DNA of 39,870 bases from Alkaliflexus imshenetskii DSM 15055 (GCF_000517065.1 NZ_KI912105.1:259512-299381); one strand, 5' to 3'; numbered from the stretch's first letter, positions 17,635 through 28,207 are shown. Notes: generated by a model not told the origin, from the letters alone. Translations and numbers: made by a program.

Positions 17635-18654
17635 ATGAAACGAAGAGTTTTGCATATTTTAATTTGGGCTGGCCTGGGTATTCTGATTTCAGATCTTTTC
17701 TATCGATATTGTTTTGAGATACTGGCAGTACCAACTTCATCCATGCAAGACACCATTGAAGCGGGCGATTATGTGTGGGTAAACAAGATGATACCCGGAC
17801 CGCGCTTCAGCACCAACAAGCCCGACAAATACCGCAGACTGCGCATTTCACGACCGCTAAGCTACAGCGATGTTGTCGTTTTTAACTTTCCCGAGGCCGA
17901 CACCATCATCGACTCCCGCCCAGGTGAGAGCTACTACCTTTTGCGCCGAAAACACCCAAACCTCGACAGTCTGCTCATGAACGCAGGTTGGGGCAAACTA
18001 CTAACACTTGATGTTAAAAACCGCCCGCGGATGGTAAAACGAATTGTGGGTTTACCGGGCGATACGATAGAAATACGCAATGGACTTCTGCATATAAACG
18101 GACTCTTTAGTCTGGAAGATGCCGCAGTCATCAATACCTTACAATGGACAGGCCAACCCAATGAGCTTAACGACATTTTGAAGCAGGCCGCACTATCAGC
18201 AGCACCATTCACAAACAACGATAAGCTATATGTGCAGCTATCTGACGAAGATCTCTTGAAACTGGGTGACCATGCAAACGACCTTCAAAGGGAATCCTTA
18301 TCGGTCGGCATCCCCGACCCCTTTGTTTTTCCTTTTCAGAGAAGCTGGGGATGGAATGCCGACAACTTAGGCCCTATTTACCTGCCACGCAAAGATGACA
18401 CAATTGATCTCAACCCGCGTAATTTTGCTATATACAAGCGGATGATTTGTGTATTTGAGAATGTAAATCTGCAACAAAAAGGCGAGTCTTACTTTATTGA
18501 TGATATACCGGTAAGCAGCTACACATTTAAGTTGAGCTACTATTGGACACATGGAGATAACCGACCCCGATCATTCGATAGCCGCTACTGGGGGCCGGTA
18601 CCCGAAAATCATATTGTTGGCGTTATCGTACGCAAAAAACATGGCCGTAGCTGA
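17635..18654 (+). CDS. lepB: Signal peptidase I, second copy
   Basis: S26 signal peptidase of 339 residues from ATG 17635 (MKRRVLHIL). The frame also allows ATG 17605, but the N-terminal membrane helix begins right after the later start. The catalytic Ser is in PTSSMQDTI, the Lys is in [11 protein letters not shown], and the final box [14 protein letters not shown] is complete, so both tandem enzymes should be active. It has one predicted N-terminal helix, against two in the longer copy. The next gene begins within a few bases of its stop. Confidence 0.92.
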   Translation: MKRRVLHILIWAGLGILISDLFYRYCFEILAVPTSSMQDTIEAGDYVWVNKMIPGPRFSTNKPDKYRRLRISRPLSYSDVVVFNFPEADTIIDSRPGESYYLLRRKHPNLDSLLMNAGWGKLLTLDVKNRPRMVKRIVGLPGDTIEIRNGLLHINGLFSLEDAAVINTLQWTGQPNELNDILKQAALSAAPFTNNDKLYVQLSDEDLLKLGDHANDLQRESLSVGIPDPFVFPFQRSWGWNADNLGPIYLPRKDDTIDLNPRNFAIYKRMICVFENVNLQQKGESYFIDDIPVSSYTFKLSYYWTHGDNRPRSFDSRYWGPVPENHIVGVIVRKKHGRS

Positions 18655-18667
18655 AAATAAATATTCA

Positions 18668-19639
18668 ATGAACAGAATTTCTGAATCAAAAATATTACAA
18701 CTAACCCGGGCTGATAACTTTTCAGGAATAGAAACCATACAATCGCTTTGGAGCGGATATGGATATATAAAACGATACAGACTTGTAAATGGCGTTGCCG
18801 AGTCCGTGATAGTCAAACACATACACATTCCAAAATCGGGAATCTCAAACTCAGACCTCTCGCACAATCGAAAGCTCAAATCCTATCAGGTCGAAGTAAA
18901 CTGGTACAAAACATGGAATGCCCAATGCGACGAAAATTGCCGCACTCCATACTGTTATGGTGTTGAAATAAAGGATGACGAGATACTTATTGTGCTCGAA
19001 GACTTGAACCAGTGCGGCTTTAATATCAGAAAAAACCAGGTTGACACAACGGAGTTACATAGTTGCTTAAAATGGCTGGCCAATTTTCACGCCACATTCA
19101 TGAACAAGAAGCCGGACAATCTATGGATGACAGGCACTTACTGGCATTTGGATACGCGCCCGGATGAACTCAACGTACTCACCGATGTACCACTAAAAAA
19201 TGCGGCATCAGAAATAGACAACATCCTGTCGGCGGCAAAACATCAAACACTGGTACATGGCGATGCCAAACTGGCCAACTTCTGCTTTGCGAATGACAAA
19301 CAAGTGGCTGCTGTCGATTTTCAATATGTTGGGAATGGATGCGGAATGAAGGATGTGGCCTATTTTATTGGAAGTTGTATGGATGAGGAATCATGTGAAA
19401 GAAATGAACAACCATTGCTCAATTTTTACTTTGATGAATTACGGATGGCTATGAAAAGGCTTCAGCCACATATCCAAATTGAAAGCCTGGAAGCAGAATG
19501 GAGAAGACTCTTTCCGGTGGCATGGACTGATTTTCACCGATTCTACAAAGGATGGAGCCCGGCAAAATGGGATAAAAACAGCTACAGCGAAAAAGTTTCG
19601 CGATTGGTCATCAACAACATCAACGAAGGATTATACTAG
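18668..19639 (+). CDS. APH-fold phosphotransferase (aminoglycoside/choline kinase-like)
   Basis: A small-molecule kinase with the aminoglycoside phosphotransferase fold; substrate unknown. The catalytic loop [13 protein letters not shown] (HGDxxxxN) and the metal-binding AVDFQYVG (Asp of the DFG equivalent) are present, and the N-lobe shows VLEDLNQCG at the hinge. Two starts are possible: ATG 18641, which overlaps the end of lepB, or ATG 18668, 13 nt after its stop. I chose the second. It forms an operon with the phosphatase-family gene that follows by 6 nt. Resistance is not implied; many such kinases act on sugars or alcohols. Confidence 0.8.
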   Translation: MNRISESKILQLTRADNFSGIETIQSLWSGYGYIKRYRLVNGVAESVIVKHIHIPKSGISNSDLSHNRKLKSYQVEVNWYKTWNAQCDENCRTPYCYGVEIKDDEILIVLEDLNQCGFNIRKNQVDTTELHSCLKWLANFHATFMNKKPDNLWMTGTYWHLDTRPDELNVLTDVPLKNAASEIDNILSAAKHQTLVHGDAKLANFCFANDKQVAAVDFQYVGNGCGMKDVAYFIGSCMDEESCERNEQPLLNFYFDELRMAMKRLQPHIQIESLEAEWRRLFPVAWTDFHRFYKGWSPAKWDKNSYSEKVSRLVINNINEGLY

Positions 19640-19645
19640 CCAACC

Positions 19646-20560
19646 ATGTATTTTGATAAAGAAAACCTATATCTACTCACACAATGTGCCATAGCAGCAG
19701 CCTGCAAGGCGGGCATGCATATTTCAAGACAAGTGGATAGAAAATTGAACGTGCTCACCAAACAAGGCGGTGACACATTGGCCTCACAAGTAGTGACTGA
19801 GGTAGACACCGAAAGCGAACAGATTGTGATAAATACTTTGTCGGATTCGATGAAAATTTACGACATTGGCATGCTTACCGAAGAGCGTCCCGACGATGGC
19901 AGCAGATTAGCCAAGACTGCTTTCTGGTGCATCGACCCGTTGGATGGCACGCTGCCATTTATACACAAAACCCATGGCTATTCTGTGAGTATTGCTTTGG
20001 TGGCACAAGATGGCACACCGCTCATTGGAGTCATTTACGATCCGGTAAAACACATCCTTTATTATGCCACCAGAGGAATGGGAGCCTTTCGCAACCAGGA
20101 TAGGTTTGAGTTTGCAAAACCGGAGACAAATGAAAACCACCTCTATCTTTTTGCTGACCGGGGGTACAAAGAGTTACCCGATTATGAAAACATCATCGCC
20201 AAAATAAAAAGAGAAATATCAGATTCGCAGTATAACCAAATTGAGGTGAATGCCATTGCCGGCGGAGCCATCAACACCTGTATGGTACTTGAACATGCAC
20301 CTTCGTGCTATTATAAGTTTCCCAAAAGAGGAAATGGAGGAGGCAGTTTGTGGGATTATGCCGCAGCAGCCTGTTTATTTAATGAAGCAGGTGGCATTGC
20401 CACAGACATTTACGGCCACATACTTGAATTAAACCGTGTGGAGTCAACCTATCTGAATCATAAAGGCGTTCTTTTTGCAAGTGATGAAAAAACGGCAGCA
20501 ATGATAAGATGCGTATATCAACAGCGAGTGGCTGAAACTGGCGACAACTCCTTGTGTTGA
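19646..20560 (+). CDS. Inositol-monophosphatase-family phosphatase (CysQ-like)
   Basis: A Mg-dependent, Li-sensitive-type phosphatase family member of 304 residues. Metal ligands are visible in MLTEERPDDG (Glu), CIDPLDGTLPF (Asp, Asp) and SLWDYAAAACL (Asp). The family includes inositol phosphatase, fructose bisphosphatase and 3'(2'),5'-bisphosphate nucleotidase, and the substrate cannot be chosen from sequence alone. It follows the APH-fold kinase by 6 nt, so kinase and phosphatase are co-expressed. Confidence 0.85.
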   Translation: MYFDKENLYLLTQCAIAAACKAGMHISRQVDRKLNVLTKQGGDTLASQVVTEVDTESEQIVINTLSDSMKIYDIGMLTEERPDDGSRLAKTAFWCIDPLDGTLPFIHKTHGYSVSIALVAQDGTPLIGVIYDPVKHILYYATRGMGAFRNQDRFEFAKPETNENHLYLFADRGYKELPDYENIIAKIKREISDSQYNQIEVNAIAGGAINTCMVLEHAPSCYYKFPKRGNGGGSLWDYAAAACLFNEAGGIATDIYGHILELNRVESTYLNHKGVLFASDEKTAAMIRCVYQQRVAETGDNSLC

Positions 20561-20604
20561 GTCAGGAAAAGCCAAAACCAATTCAGAAAAACCACACAAT
20601 GTCC

Positions 20605-20612
20605 TATCTTTG
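20605..20612 (+). promoter_or_regulatory. Bacteroidota -7 promoter box of nspC
   Basis: TATCTTTG, an exact TAnnTTTG match 25 nt before the ATG at 20638. It also rules out the in-frame upstream start at 20554. Confidence 0.65.
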
Positions 20613-20637
20613 CAGCGTAATTGAAAAACAGAAAACA

Positions 20638-21780
20638 ATGTCAATCCAAATCCAACAAGTCCCCTCTCCCTGCTATGTGCTTGACGAACAACTTCTTCGC
20701 AACAATCTGGCGCTCATTAAATCAGTAAAAGAGCGTGCCGGCGTTGATATAATTCTGGCCTTCAAGGCTTTTTCAATGTGGAGTGCATTTCCCATTGTTA
20801 GGGAATACATCCCATACTCCACAGCGAGTAGCATTCACGAAGCGCGGTTGGCATTTGAGGAGATGGGCAGTTTGGCGCACACCTACTCACCTGCATATAC
20901 CGAGAAAGAGTTTTCAACAATACTAAAATATAGCAGTCACGTCACCTTTAACTCATTTACGCAGTTCGAGCGCTTTTTACCTATGGTAAAGAGTTTTGAG
21001 CGCAAAGTATCGCTCGGCATTAGAATAAACCCTGAGTTCAGCGAAGTAGAAACCGACCTCTACAACCCATGCGCTCCCGGTTCACGAATGGGCGTAATTG
21101 CAGATCAAATGCCCGACGAATTGCCTAAAGAGATTGAAGGCATTCATTTTCACACACTTTGCGAGTCAAACTCCTACAACTTGGAGAAAACGCTCGAAGC
21201 CATCGAACAAAAGTTTGCCAAATACCTGAAACAGGTAAAATGGTTAAACATGGGCGGCGGTCATCTTATGACGCGCAAAGGATATGACATTGACCATCTG
21301 GTAAATCTTCTCATTAAATTTAAAGAGAAGTGGAATTTGGAGTTGATACTGGAACCCGGAAGTGCATTTGCCTGGGAAACAGGCGTTTTAGTTTCAAGTG
21401 TGGTAGATATTGTTGAGAATCACGGCATAAAAACAGCCATTCTGGATGCCTCATTCACAGCACACATGCCCGATTGTCTTGAAATGCCCTACAAGCCAAG
21501 AGTTAGAGGTGCGCATCAGGAACCCGTAGCAGGAAAGCCAACCTATCGACTTGGAGGTAACAGTTGCCTGTCGGGCGATTTTATGGGCTTCTGGTCGTGG
21601 GACGAACCATTAAAAGTTGGCGATAAAATTGTGTTTGAAGATATGATTCATTACACAATAGTAAAAACAACCATGTTTAATGGCGTGCCGCATCCGGCGT
21701 TGGCCATCTGGAACGACCAGAAAGGCTTGAACATTGTGCGTGAATATGGATATGAAGATTATAAAGGGAGAATGAGTTGA
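20638..21780 (+). CDS. nspC: Carboxynorspermidine/carboxyspermidine decarboxylase
   Basis: A PLP enzyme that makes spermidine from carboxyspermidine, the last step of the aspartate-semialdehyde route used by many gut and marine bacteria. Fold-III features are visible: the PLP Lys in LAFKAFSMW (about 41), the phosphate-binding MGGGH, and EPGSAFAW. From ATG 20638 the length is 380 residues, normal for NspC. The partner carboxyspermidine dehydrogenase is not in the window. It is convergent with the helicase gene with only 13 nt between stops. Confidence 0.93.
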   Translation: MSIQIQQVPSPCYVLDEQLLRNNLALIKSVKERAGVDIILAFKAFSMWSAFPIVREYIPYSTASSIHEARLAFEEMGSLAHTYSPAYTEKEFSTILKYSSHVTFNSFTQFERFLPMVKSFERKVSLGIRINPEFSEVETDLYNPCAPGSRMGVIADQMPDELPKEIEGIHFHTLCESNSYNLEKTLEAIEQKFAKYLKQVKWLNMGGGHLMTRKGYDIDHLVNLLIKFKEKWNLELILEPGSAFAWETGVLVSSVVDIVENHGIKTAILDASFTAHMPDCLEMPYKPRVRGAHQEPVAGKPTYRLGGNSCLSGDFMGFWSWDEPLKVGDKIVFEDMIHYTIVKTTMFNGVPHPALAIWNDQKGLNIVREYGYEDYKGRMS

Positions 21781-21793
21781 TTACATCTAAACC

Positions 21794-23806
21794 CTAATAA
21801 TCATCCTCATTGTTTTCGAGGCTGCGGGCGATATTCTTGTACTCAATTGATTTGGCGTCTTCGCCCATTTTTGCGCATACCTTACTCAGTATTTTATATA
21901 CTTCGGGGTTCGACTTTTTAATGTTCATGGCTTCGAGTAAGTCCTGATAGGCGCCATTAAGATTGCCAAGCTGTAAACGTATTTTTCCGCGCAACAGCAA
22001 CGCCTTAAAATTTCTTTGCTTGATGCGCAGGATGGCAGAACAATCAGCTTCAGCCCCTTGTGCATCGCCGGTGGTCTTAAGCAGCGATGCCCTGCGCAAT
22101 AATGCATCCACAAAAAGCGGATTTAATTTAAGCGCCTTGTTCAGGTTTGCTATGGCCGAACGGGTATCCTTAAATTTCACCTCGCATTCATTGGCCATCA
22201 GATAATACTCCCGGGAGAACTCATCCACATTGCTGCGGTTGGCCTCAAGTAGCCCCTCCAGTTCAATGATTCTGTTTTTATAATGACTTACAAACTGCAT
22301 CTCCTGAACCAGAAATCTTTGCAGCTCAGGTTTCATGAGATCGTTTCGATAGTCAACCGCCTGCGCAAAATGGTTTACAGCCTCCTTCCAGTTTTGGTTT
22401 CGGAATGCGCGCAATGCTAGAGCATAGGCATCATCGGCCTTTGCTTTGCGCAACTCCTCCTCAATTAGCTGCTTGTTGTTGGCAGAGCGTGCAAAAATCT
22501 CAACCTCCGCATTTACAATGATATCACCTGGCACCACTGGTGTTTTGAGAACCATTCCCTCCAAAGAGCGACAACGGCTGAGTGCTACGTAGAGCTGACC
22601 TGAGGCAAATGCACCACCACTAAAATCAATTACCACCTTATCAAAAGTTAGTCCCTGACTCTTGTGAACCGTCACTGCCCATGCCAGACGCAAGGGATAT
22701 TGCGTAAAAAAACCTATCTCTTCAGCAATGATGCGGTTGTTACTCTCATCAAATTTATAGCGCAAATTCTCCCATTTTTCGCGGGTTACGAGATGCACCT
22801 CATCGTTTTCGAGACGCACATAAATACCCTCCTCACCTATCTCTTCAACCATGCCGAGGCTACCATTGTACCAACGCCTCTCGATGTCATTTTTCACAAA
22901 CATCACCTGAGCATTTTCCTTAAGGATAAGCCTTTTAAGTGTTGGCAGGCTCGATTCAGGAAACTCTCCGCTTATCACACCATCAAAAGCATGCTCGCTG
23001 CCTTCTAATCCGTTAAGCTTTTGCTCATTGATGTAATCAACAGTATCGCGACGCGTGGCAAGTGTGATAAAAAACTCATCATCAGGCACTTTGAAATCGA
23101 GAAAAAGCCTTTTATTGATTGTCTGAAACTCAACAGAGCCAGCACGTTTCACCCTTATCTTATCAAGCACATCAACAAAAACAGGATCGCTTTGCCGGTA
23201 CACTTTTTTAAGTTCAATTTGCACCAGAGGAATACGATGAAAAACCTGCGCCGAGAAGAAATAGGGTGTTTTGTAAAATCGGCTAAGAATCTGCCATTCG
23301 TCGCGTTTCACAACCGGTTCAAGCTGAAAAGCATCGCCAACAAGTAACATCTGCTTGCCACCAAAGGGCGCTGTTTTGTTGCCACAAAAAACCCTTAAAA
23401 CCTGATCGATAAAGTCGAGAATATCGCCACGCACCATCGATATTTCATCAATGATGATTAGCTCTACCTCTCGCAGGAGTTGAATCTTTGCTTTATTGTA
23501 TTTGAGAAAATCATATATTCGGCGATCTTTTGCAGACAAGTCGGGGTCGTTGGGCAATATGGGTCGGAAAGGCACCTTAAAAAACGAATGAATGGTAACA
23601 CCACCGGCATTAATGGCCGCAATGCCGGTAGGAGCCAGCACAATGTGCTTTTTATGTGTATTATCGCACACATACCTGAGAAACGTTGACTTACCCGTAC
23701 CGGCACGGCCGGTAAGATATACCGAAGAGTTGGTATATTGAATTAACCGGAGTGCGTCCTGAAACTCAGGATTATCAGTATCGATAAAATCGGGAAGCTC
23801 ATTCAT
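21794..23806 (-). CDS. Pif1/RecD-like superfamily 1B helicase with C-terminal TPRs
   Basis: A 670-residue ATP-dependent helicase. Walker A is GRAGTGKS (33-40), motif II is LIIIDEISM, motif III is LVGDAFQLEPVV, and the C-terminal motifs TVHKSQGLTFDKV and YVALSRCRSLEG are complete. A TPR region of about 200 residues follows (for example DALLRRASLLKTTGDAQGA), probably for protein contacts. This helicase-TPR architecture is seen in Bacteroidota. It starts 3 nt after the stop of the large TPR gene, so the two are co-translated. Confidence 0.88.
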   Translation of the reverse strand: MNELPDFIDTDNPEFQDALRLIQYTNSSVYLTGRAGTGKSTFLRYVCDNTHKKHIVLAPTGIAAINAGGVTIHSFFKVPFRPILPNDPDLSAKDRRIYDFLKYNKAKIQLLREVELIIIDEISMVRGDILDFIDQVLRVFCGNKTAPFGGKQMLLVGDAFQLEPVVKRDEWQILSRFYKTPYFFSAQVFHRIPLVQIELKKVYRQSDPVFVDVLDKIRVKRAGSVEFQTINKRLFLDFKVPDDEFFITLATRRDTVDYINEQKLNGLEGSEHAFDGVISGEFPESSLPTLKRLILKENAQVMFVKNDIERRWYNGSLGMVEEIGEEGIYVRLENDEVHLVTREKWENLRYKFDESNNRIIAEEIGFFTQYPLRLAWAVTVHKSQGLTFDKVVIDFSGGAFASGQLYVALSRCRSLEGMVLKTPVVPGDIIVNAEVEIFARSANNKQLIEEELRKAKADDAYALALRAFRNQNWKEAVNHFAQAVDYRNDLMKPELQRFLVQEMQFVSHYKNRIIELEGLLEANRSNVDEFSREYYLMANECEVKFKDTRSAIANLNKALKLNPLFVDALLRRASLLKTTGDAQGAEADCSAILRIKQRNFKALLLRGKIRLQLGNLNGAYQDLLEAMNIKKSNPEVYKILSKVCAKMGEDAKSIEYKNIARSLENNEDDY

Positions 23807-23809
23807 AGG

Positions 23810-25948
23810 TTACTCCTCTTCGTCCATCATGCCTGATGGCCCAACGCCATATCTTTTAATAACATTATACGCCTTAAAAATACCCAGCTCACCAGCTTTG
23901 CTTAAGTCCAAAGTGCCTGCCACATCCTCTTCGAGGAAGATTCTGGTGAGTCCACGATTAAACCAGGCTTCGGCAAAATTAGGCATTATTTCAATGGCAT
24001 TGGAGAAATGTGTGACAGCCTCATTAAAATTACGCTGAGAAGCCTGTACCATTCCAAGGTTAAAGTGTGCAAAAGCAAAATTGGGGTTCAACTCGAGCAC
24101 ACGCTCTAAATCCCTGCTTATCAAATCATAGTCGAGAATTCGCCGTTCGGTATCCGATGCAGCAGTAGGCGTTCGTGCGCCTAAAGTACCTATACGCAGC
24201 GGTTGTTGAGGCTCTGGAATTTCAGCCTCCACACTTCTCACCAGCTCTACCATCTTGAATCGCACATAAGCGCGGTTAAATAAGGCGAGGTAGTTGTGGG
24301 GATTTTCATCAAGTACTCTGTTGTAATCCTCCAGAGCATTGTTAAGATTGAGCACCGATTTATAGAGTGCGCCTCTTATTATAAGCAGGCCTTCCTTTTC
24401 GGTGCCATGCACCTTATCAATTTGTGTGGATATTGTATTGATTTGTGTGAATATTTCGGCTGCCAACTCACGCCCCACCTCTTTTTCAACGTTAGCAATC
24501 TGTAACGAACGGTTAATTAGCCGTTGACGGTTGAACGCATCCAAATCAATATTAAAATATCGCAAACGGTGAACCAGCGTATCACCGGGAAAGATAGTTA
24601 TCCCAAACACTTGTTCCATATCAATGATGATGTTGCGATTCTGAATTCGTCCACGCAGAGGATTTGTACCCATCTCCTCCTGTTGTTCGGTGCCGAAATC
24701 GTCCAGAACAGCCACTTTATCGTAATTGCGGATGTCCGTATCCGACTCTCTACGGGTGGCCTTCCGGGTATTATCGGATTTTGCCTCTTCTCTGCTATTA
24801 CGAGAGGACGAGGCTAACAAAGAAGATTCATCTGCAGGCTTATCGGACTGCTCGCGACGTGCAAGCTCGAGTTTCACGGCAGTGCCATAATCAAGTTCAG
24901 CGCCACGTGTATCGCCCAGCATTTGCTTTACATGAGAACGGTTAAAAAACACAGGGGCAAAATCAGGATAGTTAGCTGCAATGATATTAAAATCAGCCAA
25001 CGCCTGACGAAAATCGCCTATTTCGGTGAGAAGCAATGCCCTGTAATAAAGGGTGAGCAAGTCAGCCGGGTTTAACGCTAATACGCGTGAAAAGTCTTCA
25101 ACTGCACGGTTAGTATCTCCAATCTGAGCGCGCAGAATACCCCGGTTTGAGTATGCCATTGCATTACGGGGCTCCAACTCAATAACCCTGTCAAAATCTT
25201 CAACAGTACCTCTCAAATCATCCAGCTGATAACGAATGATACCACGGTTAAGATAAAATCTGGCTTCCTCAGGGCGCAACTCGATGGCCTTATCAAGATC
25301 ATGCAGCGACTTGTCAAATTGCCCTTGCAGATAATAGACTACCGCACGATTTGAATATCCATCAGGAATATAAGGATTCATGGATATGGCTCTGGTAAAA
25401 TCCTCAAGACCACCTAAAGTATCTTTGGCTGCAACTTTTGCATGTCCTCGATTGAGCACCGCAGACACTAAAGTGGGTGATATCTTCAATGCTTCAGTGT
25501 AAGCTTTAATGGCTTTGTCGTAATCTTTGCTGGTAATATATGAGTTGCCGAGATTCACTATCAGGTTGATATTACCCGGGTCGATGTTCAGACCGCGATT
25601 GAAATCACTTATTGCATCCCGTGATTTACCAAGTTTCTGCCGTACAATACCTCTTAAATTATAAGCATCAACGTAATAGGGGTTCAGCTCAAGGGCTTTA
25701 TCCACATCCTGCTCAGCACCTTTCAGGTCATCAAGATTATACTTACCAACGGCACGAAAATAGTATGGCTCGCTAAGAAATGGTTTGGCAGTAATTATTT
25801 GGTTGAAATATTGAATGGCAAGGATATAATCTTCGAAATAGAGAGCGTTCCTCCCTATAATCGACATTCTATCGGTATCAATTTGGGCCTTGGCTCCTCC
25901 ACCTGTAAGAATTGTTATCAAAACAACTAACCAGAATATTCTGCGCAT
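23810..25948 (-). CDS. Large exported TPR-repeat protein
   Basis: A 712-residue protein with a signal peptide (1-21, cleaved after AKAQ) followed by about nine TPR units spanning 35-370. After a charged low-complexity linker (about 375-430) there are further TPR units from 520 to the end. Repeats are well conserved (AYSNRGILRAQIGDTNRAV). It probably scaffolds periplasmic complexes; no enzyme domain is seen. It is transcribed ahead of the helicase with a 3-nt gap, although one product is exported and the other cytoplasmic. Confidence 0.85.
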   Translation of the reverse strand: MRRIFWLVVLITILTGGGAKAQIDTDRMSIIGRNALYFEDYILAIQYFNQIITAKPFLSEPYYFRAVGKYNLDDLKGAEQDVDKALELNPYYVDAYNLRGIVRQKLGKSRDAISDFNRGLNIDPGNINLIVNLGNSYITSKDYDKAIKAYTEALKISPTLVSAVLNRGHAKVAAKDTLGGLEDFTRAISMNPYIPDGYSNRAVVYYLQGQFDKSLHDLDKAIELRPEEARFYLNRGIIRYQLDDLRGTVEDFDRVIELEPRNAMAYSNRGILRAQIGDTNRAVEDFSRVLALNPADLLTLYYRALLLTEIGDFRQALADFNIIAANYPDFAPVFFNRSHVKQMLGDTRGAELDYGTAVKLELARREQSDKPADESSLLASSSRNSREEAKSDNTRKATRRESDTDIRNYDKVAVLDDFGTEQQEEMGTNPLRGRIQNRNIIIDMEQVFGITIFPGDTLVHRLRYFNIDLDAFNRQRLINRSLQIANVEKEVGRELAAEIFTQINTISTQIDKVHGTEKEGLLIIRGALYKSVLNLNNALEDYNRVLDENPHNYLALFNRAYVRFKMVELVRSVEAEIPEPQQPLRIGTLGARTPTAASDTERRILDYDLISRDLERVLELNPNFAFAHFNLGMVQASQRNFNEAVTHFSNAIEIMPNFAEAWFNRGLTRIFLEEDVAGTLDLSKAGELGIFKAYNVIKRYGVGPSGMMDEEE

Positions 25949-26258
25949 GTATCAAAGTATCTTAAATAATAGACTAAGTGACTGTTTAAATTTTATAATA
26001 AATCTGCTTTGAAGATTTTTAGATGTTCGATACTTAGACTGATTAGATATGATTAATAGAGAATAAGAATAATCTAACTTCCTTTCATAACTACTCTATC
26101 TGTCTAAAATCTAAAACTCTTCGCGTCTAAATCATATTGCATAAATTAAAGTTAAACAGCCTCTAACTGTATCTCCTCAGTTTTGGTTCCCCACTTGTTT
26201 TGGGCTAGTCTCACACAAATATACACAAAACCAGACTTAAGGTTTTAAGCATACATGG
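25949..26258. other. AT-rich intergenic region
   Basis: 310 nt between two minus-strand genes. No gene, strong hairpin or exact TAnnTTTG box was found on either strand. Confidence 0.4.
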
Positions 26259-28016
26259 TTAATAGACGAATTCAGTTGTAAATACCGATTCGTTGCCGGC
26301 CATGTCTATAGCAACAACCTCCAGCAAATGCCTGCCACCGCGAGGGATACGTAAATTTCGGAAAAAACCTGCCAATTCATTGTTTTTTGGGTCATGCTCA
26401 AACAACATCCACTCCCCGTTGATGCTAGCCCGGTAGGAGGCAACGCCTGAAAAATCATCACGCAACTCCAAACGGATGGCGTCGCGTCCGGAATAATTTC
26501 TATTGGCAGGTGCATTCTTTAACCGTACTATTGGCGGCGTATCGTCAATGGCCAGGCAATAGACTCCGGCTTCGCGGGTGCGAATAACCATCTGGCCACC
26601 CCTAACGCTTGATGATGCATATATGAGCGGGCCGTTCCCGTTTGAATTGACCCTTGCACCTGTTAACCCTTTTCTTCCGCGCAAATTCTCGGGAATTGGC
26701 AAGGTAACCTCAAAGAAATTATGTACCGGTACAGTTTCTTTTAAAATCGAAAAATGCCTTCCCAATCCAACGCCCGGATTGTCAACTACAGAAAAGTCTG
26801 CAGGCACCGAAGTATAAAAACTGTTTTCGGGGAAACTCACTCTAAAACCCTCGATGGTGGTAGTCCATGCGCGTTGCGGATGTAGAAGAGGCACTTGAGG
26901 CGCTGCATTCATTTTCGCACCAGAAGAGCGCTCTGCCCCATTTATAATAAATGTCAACTCTGACAAATTACCAGCAGCATCCCTAATCTCGTAATTAAAA
27001 CGCCTGCTTTGGCAGGGAAGCATCTGCACACGACCACGTTCAGCTGTGGTGGTGTAAATATCCAATTGATTGTTTTCATCCAAAAAGCTTTTCTGAACAA
27101 CACGCTTTGTGGTATGCCTGCGGGCAAAATCGATGTGGCTGTTTAAATAGCGGGTGTGGCTAAACAGAAACCCATCAAGGCGCGACTCAAACCACTGATT
27201 GCCATCGACTTTTAACGTAATGCTATAAACACCACATTTTCGCCACGACCCGGTAAAATAGTCGAGCGTTTCCACACCCACACCAATCACCCCGGAGGCG
27301 TTGATGGTGGGATTTCCGCTTAAAACAAAACTACTTCCTGATTTCACCACAGGGATTAACAACGGTTCATTGCGGCCATTAACAGTACTTCCTTCACCAA
27401 GGGGATAGATGCAAATGGCTTCAATGTGAGGGGGCACATCATCCTTCACCGGCAAATTAAAATGGTGTACGTTAAGTGGTCGTTGCGTAGCCGTTTCCCG
27501 TATTTCGAAGTGGAGATGAGGCCCGCCTGAACTACCTGAATTACCTGAATAGGCAACGAGTTCACCGCGCTTAACAGGTATTTGTCCGGCACTAAAGTGT
27601 TCATCAATGGCAAAGGATTGTTTCTGATATTGAATCTCAGTTACGATTTTCTCGATAGTCTCGGAGAACCATTCGCAATGGGCATATACCGACGTAAATC
27701 CGTTGGGATGATTCACATAAACAGCCTTGCCAAATCCTACCGGCGAAACGCCAATCCTTGACACATAACCCTCATCGATAGAGAACATTGGCAAACCCGT
27801 TCGGCCTTGCGTAGTAAAATCCACGCCGGAATGAAAATGCCCTCCCCTAAGCTCTCCAAAACTTCCACTAATTACCGGAGTAATATTTAACGGCATTTCA
27901 AAATCCCAATTATACTGCTTCTGCGAAGCCACGTTAGCTGAAAACACTAGAAATAAAGACGCAATATATAAACTTAAATTTCTGAATATGGAAAAAAGCA
28001 TCATTCTAAAAAACAT
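26259..28016 (-). CDS. M23-family metallopeptidase (LytM domain), exported
   Basis: Probable cell-wall endopeptidase. A signal peptide (about 1-31) is followed at once by the LytM domain. Zinc ligands are visible in HFHSGVD (His62, Asp66) and in the PHLHFEI box near residue 168, so the catalytic site looks complete. The remaining 400 residues look like beta-sandwich modules (GRDAIRLELRDDFSGVASYR), ending without a membrane anchor. At 585 residues it is long for the family. No divisome gene lies beside it. Confidence 0.88.
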   Translation of the reverse strand: MFFRMMLFSIFRNLSLYIASLFLVFSANVASQKQYNWDFEMPLNITPVISGSFGELRGGHFHSGVDFTTQGRTGLPMFSIDEGYVSRIGVSPVGFGKAVYVNHPNGFTSVYAHCEWFSETIEKIVTEIQYQKQSFAIDEHFSAGQIPVKRGELVAYSGNSGSSGGPHLHFEIRETATQRPLNVHHFNLPVKDDVPPHIEAICIYPLGEGSTVNGRNEPLLIPVVKSGSSFVLSGNPTINASGVIGVGVETLDYFTGSWRKCGVYSITLKVDGNQWFESRLDGFLFSHTRYLNSHIDFARRHTTKRVVQKSFLDENNQLDIYTTTAERGRVQMLPCQSRRFNYEIRDAAGNLSELTFIINGAERSSGAKMNAAPQVPLLHPQRAWTTTIEGFRVSFPENSFYTSVPADFSVVDNPGVGLGRHFSILKETVPVHNFFEVTLPIPENLRGRKGLTGARVNSNGNGPLIYASSSVRGGQMVIRTREAGVYCLAIDDTPPIVRLKNAPANRNYSGRDAIRLELRDDFSGVASYRASINGEWMLFEHDPKNNELAGFFRNLRIPRGGRHLLEVVAIDMAGNESVFTTEFVY

Positions 28017-28178
28017 ATTTATAATACGTTACTACCAAAAATAAGAGTGTTCAGAACGCTTTTGACGATGAACAAACAAATCTAATACAATTTTCAGACC
28101 ATTAACCAGTGATTAAAAAGAATTGAAACAGGCAACCATTTAAATTTTTAACATCATTCTAACAGATTGAAATAAACA

Positions 28179-28207
28179 TTTGTTGCACTAAAAAGGCACA
28201 ACCTTTG
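28179..28207 (+). promoter_or_regulatory. Possible promoter of the NigD-like gene
   Basis: TTTG at 28179-28182 and AACCTTTG at 28200-28207 (one base off TAnnTTTG) are 17 nt apart, 36 nt before the ATG. Confidence 0.45.
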
